From NCBI GenBank assembly GCA_023423215.1, contig JAFAFZ010000100.1, forward strand, positions 1 to 5,149: a stretch of DNA of 5,149 bases, written 5' to 3'. Positions within the stretch are counted from its first letter, which is position 1; each line of letters opens with the position of its first letter. The translations under genes and the position numbers were made by a program. The DNA comes from Actinomycetes bacterium. GTDB taxonomy: Bacteria > Actinomycetota > Acidimicrobiia > Acidimicrobiales > Microtrichaceae. Shown here piece after piece: positions 1-4,952 of the stretch. A model generated the notes under the pieces. It made no database searches and was not told the DNA's origin. It saw only the letters and a program-made list of their open reading frames with translations.

Positions 1-61
1 ACGCCACCCCCCGGTGGTCAGCAACGCTGGCCGACCTGACCACTGACGGCCCGGATCGGTA
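1..61 (+). other. Probable 3' end of an upstream plus-strand gene (identity unknown)
   Basis: Two plus-strand frames enter from the left edge and stop early: one at TGA 37-39 (tail ends RWPT) and one at TGA 44-46 (tail ends GRPDH). Either could be the last dozen codons of a gene lying outside the window, and both stops sit 15-25 nt before the stem-loop at 62-98, as expected for a gene end followed by its terminator. The remnant is too short to assign a family or choose the frame. An 8-bp inverted repeat (14-21 with 36-43, 14-nt loop) lies across the stops. The third frame stays open to position 293 but overlaps the next gene and looks non-coding. Confidence 0.3.
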
Positions 62-65
62 CGGT
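36..65 (+). promoter_or_regulatory. Weak candidate promoter for the tlpA-ccdA pair
   Basis: CTGACC at 36-41 resembles a -35 box (TTGACA) and TACGGT at 60-65 fits a TAnnnT -10 box, with an 18-nt spacer. Transcription would start near position 72, leaving a leader of about 105 nt before the ATG at 179. The candidate overlaps the terminator stem-loop, which weakens it, and such matches arise by chance in GC-rich DNA. No better promoter is visible upstream of the thioredoxin gene. Confidence 0.22.
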
Positions 66-98
66 GGAGGGACCCGGTCCCGACCGGGCCCTCCACCG
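62..98 (+). terminator. Strong stem-loop, probable terminator of the upstream gene
   Basis: A near-perfect hairpin. The outer arms CGGTGGAGGG (62-71) and CCCTCCACCG (89-98) pair over 10 bp. The inner arms CCCGGT (73-78) and ACCGGG (83-88) add 6 bp, with a single bulged A at 72 and a CCCG tetraloop (79-82). There is no T-tract after it, which is common for high-GC actinobacterial terminators. It lies 15-25 nt past two candidate stop codons and 80 nt before the next gene, so termination of an upstream transcript is the simplest reading. A leader-RNA structure of the downstream gene is an alternative. Confidence 0.5.
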
Positions 99-178
99 CC
101 TCGCGCGGTGCCGCCCGCGCCCCGCCGGCCCCTCGGCCGAGTCCCGGGGCGCCGCTTCCCGAGCGGAGAGCTCCCGCG

Positions 179-865
179 ATGCCGGACACCAAGGATCCCG
201 TCGACACCACGCCCCGGCCGCCGGACGGATCCGGCGCACCGACCACCACACGTCCGCGGCGCCTGCCGGTGGGTCCGTTCGCCCTCCTGGTGATGACGGC
301 GATCGCCCTGCTCGGCGCGTTCGTCGTCACCAAGCTGATCGTCGACGCGTCGACCGAGAGCGACGCGATCGACCTGCAGGACGCCCTCGACGGCGTCGCC
401 GCCGCACCGCTCGTCGCGGACACCTCGCAGCGGGCCGAGATCGGCAGCCCCGCGCCGAACGTGCGGCTCGAGTTGCTGGAGGGCGGCGAGGGCCAGCTCG
501 CCGAGATCGCCGGGCGCGGCACGCCGGTGGTGCTCAACTTCTGGTCCTCGACCTGCGCGCCCTGCCTGAACGAGATGCCCGCCCTCGAGCAGGTCGCCCA
601 GCAGCTCGGCGACCGCGTCGTGGTGCTCGGCATCGACAGCCAGGACACGGTCGAGAGCGGTCGGGAGATGGTCGAGCAGACCGGCGTCACCTACCGCAAC
701 GCCCGTGACCCCCGGGGCGAGATCGGCACCGTCTTCGGCGCGCTGGCCCTGCCGCGCACCGTGCTGATCGACGGGGAGGGCACCGTCGTGGCGACCCACA
801 CGGGCGAGCTGGACGAGGCCGGCTTCACCGAGCTGCTCGCGGACCACGGCCTCCCCACGCCGTGA
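179..865 (+). CDS. Membrane-anchored TlpA/ResA-like thiol-disulfide oxidoreductase
   Basis: This 228-residue protein should be an exported thioredoxin that reduces disulfides outside the cytoplasm, probably on apocytochrome c or other exported proteins. A Pro/Thr-rich cytoplasmic N-terminus (1-30) is followed by one hydrophobic segment (about 31-55, PFALLVMTAIALLGAF), then a linker and a TlpA/AhpC-TSA-type thioredoxin domain (about 87-225). The domain opens with IGSPAPNVRLELLEG. Its active site is FWSSTCAPC, with Cys126 and Cys129, and its cis-proline is Pro192 in ALPRTVLID. The residue before CxxC is Thr rather than the usual Trp. The ATG is the first start in this frame after the TGA at 44-46; a GGAG at 165-168 lies 10 nt upstream. 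The ccdA-like gene follows after 28 nt, which supports a shared transcript and CcdA as electron donor. Subfamily (ResA, TlpA or CcmG-like) cannot be fixed from sequence alone. Confidence 0.9.
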   Translation: MPDTKDPVDTTPRPPDGSGAPTTTRPRRLPVGPFALLVMTAIALLGAFVVTKLIVDASTESDAIDLQDALDGVAAAPLVADTSQRAEIGSPAPNVRLELLEGGEGQLAEIAGRGTPVVLNFWSSTCAPCLNEMPALEQVAQQLGDRVVVLGIDSQDTVESGREMVEQTGVTYRNARDPRGEIGTVFGALALPRTVLIDGEGTVVATHTGELDEAGFTELLADHGLPTP

Positions 866-893
866 CCCGACCCGATCCCCTGCGCCCGCGCTG

Positions 894-1853
894 ATGGGAC
901 CCGAGCTGGCGCTCGCCTTCTCGGCCGGCATGGTCGCCACGGTGAACCCCTGCGGGTTCGCGCTGCTGCCGGCCTACCTCTCGTACTTCCTGGGGTTGGA
1001 GCCCTCCGGTGCCGGCGCGGGCTCCACGGCGGCCGGCGGCGACCGGACGGGGCTCGACCCCGACCGCAACCCCGTCGGTCGGGCGCTCGCGGTCAGCGCG
1101 GCGGTGACGGCCGGGTTCCTGGTGGTGTTCGCCGTCATGGGGTTCGCGTGGACCTCGGTGTCCGGCCTGGTCGGTCGACGGCTGCCGTACTTCACCATCG
1201 TCGTGGGCCTCGCACTGGTGGTGCTGGGCGTCGCCATGATCCGCGGGTTCGAGCCGGTGCTGCGGCTGCCCAAGCTGCAGCTCTCGTCGAACGGCCGCCA
1301 GCTGAGCTCGATGTTCCTCTACGGCATCTCGTACGCCGTAGCGTCGCTCAGCTGCACGATCCCGATCTTCATCGGCATCGTGTCGACGACCCTGGAGCGG
1401 ACCAGCTTCCTCGCCGGCGTCGCGACGTTCATCGCCTACGGGCTCGGCATGGGCATGACGCTGGCGATCCTGACCCTGGCGGTGGCCCTGGCCCGCAGCG
1501 GGATCGTGCGCACGTTCCGACGGCTGCTCCCCCACATCAACACGATCTCCGGGGTGTTCCTCATCATCGCCGGGCTGTTCGTCAGCTACTACGCGGCGGT
1601 CGAGATCCGCGAGCTGCGCTCCGGTGGGTCCACCGGCGTGGTGCAGGCGGCACGCGACATCCAGAGCGCCATGCAGCGCTGGGTCGAGCGCGTCGGCGGC
1701 GACCGCCTGGCGCTGGCCGCGACGATCGTGCTGGTCGCGGCCGTCGCCATCTCGTGGGTCTGGCGCTCCGGCCGTCACGGTGGGGCCGGGGACGGCGCGG
1801 CGGGCTCGCCTCCGGGCACCGCCGCGGGCGCCGAGGCCGAGCACGCCGAGTAG
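894..1853 (+). CDS. ccdA: CcdA/DsbD-family transmembrane thiol:disulfide transporter (cytochrome c biogenesis)
   Basis: This 319-residue integral membrane protein should carry reducing equivalents from cytoplasmic thioredoxin across the membrane to extracytoplasmic thioredoxins. TM1 contains the family signature VNPCGFALLPAYLSYFLG (Cys20), and TM4 contains AVASLSCTIPIFIGIV (Cys154); these two cysteines form the family's redox-active pair. Six core membrane segments fall near residues 3-33, 64-94, 97-117, 140-165, 172-200 and 215-235. Two parts are unusual: a Gly/Ala/Asp-rich loop between TM1 and TM2 (about 34-62), and a C-terminal extension with a polar stretch (237-270), a seventh hydrophobic segment (about 271-290) and a Gly/Ala-rich tail. 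The ATG at 894 is preferred because it gives a complete TM1, although no Shine-Dalgarno site is visible; the next ATG, at 930, would remove half of TM1. The gene follows the TlpA-like gene by 28 nt, its expected partner. No ResB/CcsA genes are in view, so a role in cytochrome c assembly is inferred. Confidence 0.92.
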   Translation: MGPELALAFSAGMVATVNPCGFALLPAYLSYFLGLEPSGAGAGSTAAGGDRTGLDPDRNPVGRALAVSAAVTAGFLVVFAVMGFAWTSVSGLVGRRLPYFTIVVGLALVVLGVAMIRGFEPVLRLPKLQLSSNGRQLSSMFLYGISYAVASLSCTIPIFIGIVSTTLERTSFLAGVATFIAYGLGMGMTLAILTLAVALARSGIVRTFRRLLPHINTISGVFLIIAGLFVSYYAAVEIRELRSGGSTGVVQAARDIQSAMQRWVERVGGDRLALAATIVLVAAVAISWVWRSGRHGGAGDGAAGSPPGTAAGAEAEHAE

Positions 1854-1939
1854 CAGCGCCCCTTGCACCCCACGGCACGCAGGCACGCGCCGGTCGTCGC
1901 GGGTGGCGGGTGCTCCGGGCGCGTCGTAGGTTCCCCGTC
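1854..1939. other. Intergenic gap between ccdA and the LCIB-like gene
   Basis: This 86-nt gap is GC-rich. It contains a short direct repeat, GGCACGC then GGCACGC separated by one A near 1874-1888, and the TAGGTT -10-like box near its right end. I found no clear terminator hairpin after ccdA, so read-through from ccdA into the next gene is possible even if that gene also has its own promoter. Confidence 0.5.
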
Positions 1940-1940
1940 G
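1927..1940 (+). promoter_or_regulatory. Candidate -10 box for leaderless transcription of the LCIB-like gene
   Basis: TAGGTT at 1927-1932 fits the actinobacterial TAnnnT -10 pattern. The GTG codon at 1940 begins 8 nt after its last base, where transcription would be expected to start. No Shine-Dalgarno-like sequence stands at a normal distance before this GTG or the in-frame ATG at 1949, so a leaderless mRNA starting on the GTG explains the arrangement well. No convincing -35 box is visible about 17 nt further upstream. This is inference from spacing and motif only. Confidence 0.4.
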
Positions 1941-2665
1941 TGCCGCACATGGAGACGTTGAGAACCGAGTTCCCCGAGGCGATGACCTCCGAGCGCTACC
2001 TCGCGAAGGTGGACGCCGTCGTCGCGCCGCTGGGCTTCGACCGAGAGCACAGCTTCGCCGCCGTGTCGGTGTGCCGTGACGAGCTCACGCAATCCTTCCT
2101 GGGCGCCGTCGCCCGCCGCTGGGAGCAGCCTTTCAGCCTGGGCGGGCTCGGGGCCCGCCCGTCGCTGGGTCGCACGGGCTGGCGCGCCGCGCTCAGCCAC
2201 GTGCCCCACGACGACGGCCGCGGGCACCTGATCGTGTTCGGCATGCCCCACATCGGCATCGACCCGACCGGGCAGATCGGTCAGAGCCTGCGCCGCCACC
2301 AGAGCGACGTGACCGCGACCTGCGGCGCCATGGCGGCGCTGCTCGCCTCGCTGCGCTCCGGCTTCGAGCCGCTGCCGCCCGGCCTGGACGACGACGAGGC
2401 CGAGCGCCTGCGCCGCATCGTCGACTCCGAGGCCGACGAGCTGCCCAACGACCTGCTGGAGCTGACCCGCATCGCCGTCCGAGCGGTCAACACCGAGATG
2501 TGGGCCGAGCTGGATGCGCTCGAGGCCTACAAGGACATGGACGTCGCGGTGTTCTGCGGCATCCAGATCCACCTACCGGACGAGGTCGACCACATCTGGC
2601 CGGCGGTCAGCACGTTCCAGGGCGAGGACGGGCAGCGCCGCGAGCTCGACCTGGCCGGCGGCTGA
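1940..2665 (+). CDS. LCIB/LCIC-type beta-carbonic anhydrase homologue
   Basis: This 241-residue soluble protein resembles the LCIB family (limiting CO2-inducible protein B/C), an atypical beta-carbonic anhydrase group first known from algae and also present in bacteria. If active it would interconvert CO2 and bicarbonate using zinc in the cytoplasm. Family marks in order are FPEAM near the N-terminus (11-15), VCRDEL (Cys45, Arg46, Asp47), the glycine-rich FSLGGLGARPSLGRTGW (65-81), IVFGMPHIGI (His104), TATCGAM (Cys128) and the C-terminal VAVFCGIQIHLPDEVDHIWP (202-221). Cys45, His104 and Cys128 are the expected zinc ligands, with Asp47/Arg46 as the conserved dyad. Start choice: GTG 1940 lies just after a -10-like box; ATG 1949 (238 residues) is the alternative; ATG 1982 would cut off part of the conserved FPEAM region. 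Not all tested LCIB homologues are active, so activity is uncertain. pdxH follows after 8 nt, implying co-transcription. Confidence 0.83.
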   Translation: MPHMETLRTEFPEAMTSERYLAKVDAVVAPLGFDREHSFAAVSVCRDELTQSFLGAVARRWEQPFSLGGLGARPSLGRTGWRAALSHVPHDDGRGHLIVFGMPHIGIDPTGQIGQSLRRHQSDVTATCGAMAALLASLRSGFEPLPPGLDDDEAERLRRIVDSEADELPNDLLELTRIAVRAVNTEMWAELDALEAYKDMDVAVFCGIQIHLPDEVDHIWPAVSTFQGEDGQRRELDLAGG

Positions 2666-2673
2666 CCGACGCC

Positions 2674-3309
2674 ATGGGGCTGGACCGCCGGGCCGACTAC
2701 GACTGGGGCGTGCTGCTCGAGGCCGACGCGGACCCCGATCCGGTGGTGCAGCTGCGCCGTTGGCTGATCGAGGCCGAGGAGTTCGGCGAGTCCGAGCCCA
2801 ACGCGATGGTCCTGGCCACCGTCGACCCGACCGGCCGGCCCGAGGCCCGCAACGTGCTGCTGCGCGGGCTCGACGACGCCGGGTGCCTGAGCTTCTTCAC
2901 CAACCTGGACAGCCACAAGGCGCACGACATCGCGGCCAACCCGAACGTGTCGCTCCTGTTCTCGTGGCTGGCGATGCACCGCCAGGTCCGGGTCATCGGC
3001 AGCGCGACACCGCTGCCCGCGGCCGAGAGCGACGAGTACTTCGCCTCACGTCCCCGCGACAGCCAGATCGGGGCCTGGGCCAGCCCGCAGAGCTCGGTGA
3101 TCTCGGGTCGCGACGAGCTCGAGCGCCTGGTCGAGGCGACCGCGGAGCGCTTCGAGGGCGAGCCGGTGCCGCGCCCGCCGAACTGGGGCGGCTTCTCGGT
3201 GCGCTCGACCGAGTTCGAGTTCTGGCAGGGCCGCCCGAGCCGGCTGCACGACCGCCTGCACTACTGGCGCCACGGCGACCGCTGGCGACGCGAGCGCCTC
3301 GCCCCCTGA
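2674..3309 (+). CDS. pdxH: Pyridoxamine/pyridoxine 5'-phosphate oxidase
   Basis: PdxH is the FMN-dependent cytoplasmic enzyme that oxidises pyridoxamine or pyridoxine 5'-phosphate to pyridoxal 5'-phosphate with O2, in vitamin B6 synthesis and salvage. At 211 residues it is close to the family's usual 210-220 and aligns along its whole length: EPNAMVLATVDPTGRPEARNVLLRG (41-65), FFTNLDSHKA (74-83), NPNVSLLFSW (89-98), RQVRVIG (103-109), ESDEYFASRPRDSQIGAWASPQS (118-140), PRPPNWGGF (166-174), EFWQGRPSRLHDRLHY (182-197) and the terminal ERLAP. Tyr122, Arg126 and Ser130 match the E. coli substrate-phosphate residues (Tyr129, Arg133, Ser137), and Arg190/His192 match Arg197/His199. The position of E. 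coli Lys72 is Arg64 here, a conservative change. ATG 2674 is chosen because the protein then starts at the usual point; the frame stays open upstream but only over the preceding gene. The 8-nt gap to the LCIB-like gene and weak ribosome-binding site suggest translational coupling. Confidence 0.95.
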   Translation: MGLDRRADYDWGVLLEADADPDPVVQLRRWLIEAEEFGESEPNAMVLATVDPTGRPEARNVLLRGLDDAGCLSFFTNLDSHKAHDIAANPNVSLLFSWLAMHRQVRVIGSATPLPAAESDEYFASRPRDSQIGAWASPQSSVISGRDELERLVEATAERFEGEPVPRPPNWGGFSVRSTEFEFWQGRPSRLHDRLHYWRHGDRWRRERLAP

Positions 3310-3312
3310 GCT

Positions 3313-3329
3313 CCCGGCTCGTTCCCGGG
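3313..3329. terminator. Weak hairpin between convergent genes, possible shared terminator
   Basis: CCCGG (3313-3317) and CCGGG (3325-3329) can pair around a 7-nt loop, 3 nt past the pdxH stop. The stem is only 5 bp and no T-tract follows on either strand. The position, just after pdxH and downstream of the minus-strand kinase gene, suits a bidirectional terminator, but the structure alone is weak evidence. Confidence 0.25.
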
Positions 3330-3340
3330 CGGCCACGCGT

Positions 3341-3381
3341 CCGGCAGCCCGACGCCCGACAGCCCGATCCGACAGCCCGAT
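3341..3381. repeat. Short intergenic tandem repeat, 13-bp unit
   Basis: The unit CCGACAGCCCGAT occurs twice in perfect tandem (3356-3368 and 3369-3381). A third, diverged copy CCGGCAGCCCGAC lies at 3341-3353, two mismatches away and separated by GC. The array ends in a partial CCG. It lies between the convergent stops of pdxH and the kinase gene, outside any coding region. Slippage is the likely origin; a function as a protein-binding site or part of a terminator cannot be judged from this copy number. Confidence 0.75.
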
Positions 3382-3398
3382 CCGCCGATGGCGTCGTC

Positions 3399-4952
3399 TC
3401 AGTGCGGGCTGGCGGTGGTCGGCGCGCCGAGCGCGGTGCGGAAGAACTCCTCGTCCTCGAACAGGCCGACGTCGGCCAGGAAGATCTTGCCGTAGCGCTC
3501 GAAGTACATGAGCTGCTTCGACAGCAGGAAGATGCCCCGGTCCATCTCGGAGTCGTAGACGCCGTGCGCCTCGGCGGCGGCCCGGATGCGGCGCTGCTCG
3601 CGGAAGCGGGTGTAGATCGCCCGTAGCGTGAGCTTGTTCGCCTCGAGGCCCTTCGCCTCGGCGACCTTGCGCTGCGGTGCGGTCAGCAGGTCCGCCAGCG
3701 ACACCTGGCCGAAGGGCTGGGTCAGCAGCGGTTCGAGCGCCATGCGCATGAACATCTCGACCTGGTCGGCGTCCATGCCGAGGTTCTCCTCGAGCACCGG
3801 GCCGTACATGCGCAGCGCGTGCTGCGCGATGTCGGACCAGGCGTCCTGCTCGCCGAGCGCCGCCTTGATCAGGTCGCGGAAGAACAGGTGCGTCTGCGGG
3901 TCGAGGCGGCCGACGATGCCCCAGTCGATGACGCCGATCCGCCCGTCGGGCAGGAGCAGCAGGTTGCCGGCGTGCACGTCGCCGTGGAAGGTGCCCCAGC
4001 GCACGGCGGTCAACAGGAAGCCCTTGATGACCTCCTGCACCACGGGTGCCGGGTCGTAGCCGTAGCCGGCCACGGTGGTCAGGTCGTCGACCGGCACGCC
4101 GTCGAAGAACTCCATCGTCAGCACCCGGGGGCCCGACAGCTCGGTGAAGACCTCGGGCACGGTCACCCGGGTCAGGTTCACCTGCTCGAGCAGGCGCCGG
4201 TAGTGCGCCATCGCCCGGGCCTCGTTGCGCAGGTCGAGCTCCTCACCGATCTGGATGCGGAAGCCCTGGAACATGGCGAGCAGCTGGCCCGCCGCGTACT
4301 CGCCGGTCTGCTTGGCGACGAGCTCGAGCAGCGGCTGGAACAGGTCCAGGTCGGTCGCGACCTGGTGCTCGATGCCGGGCCGCAGGACCTTGACCGCCAC
4401 GCGCCGGCCGTCGCGGGTCGTGGCCTTGTGCACGACCGAGATCGAGGCCTGCCCGATCGGCGTCTCCGAGAAGCTCCAGAACGCCTCGTCGAGCGGCATG
4501 CCGAGGTCGGCCTCGACCGCCCGGCGCACCTCGTCGAAGGGCACCGCCGCACCGGTGTCCAAGCACGAGCGGAACTCGCCGGCCACCGCGTCGCCGAACA
4601 TGCCGGGCGACGAGCCGATGAGCTGGCCGAACTTCATGAACGTCGCGCCCAGGTCCTCGAACGTGCGGCGCAGCGGCTTCGCGTACGCGTCCGGCACCAG
4701 GTGGCGCGTGAGCGCGGTTCGCACGGCGAGCGGAGCGAAGTTCCGGGTCGTGACGAGGGCGATCTGGCGGGCGCGCCGGGCGACGTCGCGACGCCGGGTC
4801 AGGGGCAGCTCACGGGGGAACACCCGCGGGACCGTCACCAGCGCGTCGCTCAGCACCGCGGCCGCGCCCTCGAGGTCGCCGCTGCGACGGGCGTCGTCGA
4901 GCAGGTCCACGAGCACCCCGTCCCCCTCGTCGGCTCCGTGCTCGGTGCTCAC
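3399..4952 (-). CDS. ABC1/AarF/UbiB-family atypical kinase-like protein
   Basis: This 517-residue protein belongs to the UbiB/ADCK (ABC1) family of atypical protein-kinase-like ATPases, linked in other organisms to isoprenoid-quinone or lipid metabolism. Visible marks are the family's KxGQ motif in FMKFGQLIGSSPGMF (Lys107-Gln110), the nucleotide loop PIGQASISVVHKA (165-177), VAVKV with the ATP-binding lysine (Lys188), GEELDLRNEARAM (237-249), the catalytic loop TFHGDVHAGNLLLL (Asp325, Asn330) and the metal-binding VIDWGIVG (Asp343, a DFG variant). Differences from the textbook family are GQAS in place of the Ala-rich AAAS loop and HAGN in place of HPGN. The C-terminal helical region (about 350-517) ends without an obvious transmembrane pair. 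GTG 4952 is chosen because AGGAGG lies 6 nt upstream; the frame stays open for another 65 codons but reads as Arg/Gly-rich, non-family sequence. The gene is convergent with pdxH and stands alone here. Its substrate is unknown. Confidence 0.92.
   Translation of the reverse strand: MSTEHGADEGDGVLVDLLDDARRSGDLEGAAAVLSDALVTVPRVFPRELPLTRRRDVARRARQIALVTTRNFAPLAVRTALTRHLVPDAYAKPLRRTFEDLGATFMKFGQLIGSSPGMFGDAVAGEFRSCLDTGAAVPFDEVRRAVEADLGMPLDEAFWSFSETPIGQASISVVHKATTRDGRRVAVKVLRPGIEHQVATDLDLFQPLLELVAKQTGEYAAGQLLAMFQGFRIQIGEELDLRNEARAMAHYRRLLEQVNLTRVTVPEVFTELSGPRVLTMEFFDGVPVDDLTTVAGYGYDPAPVVQEVIKGFLLTAVRWGTFHGDVHAGNLLLLPDGRIGVIDWGIVGRLDPQTHLFFRDLIKAALGEQDAWSDIAQHALRMYGPVLEENLGMDADQVEMFMRMALEPLLTQPFGQVSLADLLTAPQRKVAEAKGLEANKLTLRAIYTRFREQRRIRAAAEAHGVYDSEMDRGIFLLSKQLMYFERYGKIFLADVGLFEDEEFFRTALGAPTTASPH

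Noticed and set aside
14..43. Inverted repeat (8-bp arms, 14-nt loop) at the left edge as an operator or attachment site
   Set aside because: Short arms, a long loop and location across likely stop codons make it uninformative without the upstream sequence.
825..1886. Minus-strand 353-codon open frame opposite ccdA
   Set aside because: Low-complexity Arg/Gly/His/Asp-rich translation with no recognisable domain. It lies antisense to a strong CcdA gene and is a shadow of codon bias.
1148..1939. Long upstream extension of the LCIB-like reading frame, overlapping ccdA
   Set aside because: The frame is open by GC-rich chance. Its translation here is Arg/Gly/Pro-rich and overlaps a clearly coding CcdA, while family similarity begins only after 1940.
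1775..2572. Minus-strand 265-codon open frame opposite the LCIB-like gene
   Set aside because: Composition is typical of antisense shadows in GC-rich DNA, and the opposite strand carries conserved family motifs.
2514..3626. Plus-strand 370-codon open frame across pdxH and the convergent gap
   Set aside because: Arg/Ala/Pro-rich with no domain, overlapping pdxH in another frame and running into the antisense of the kinase gene.
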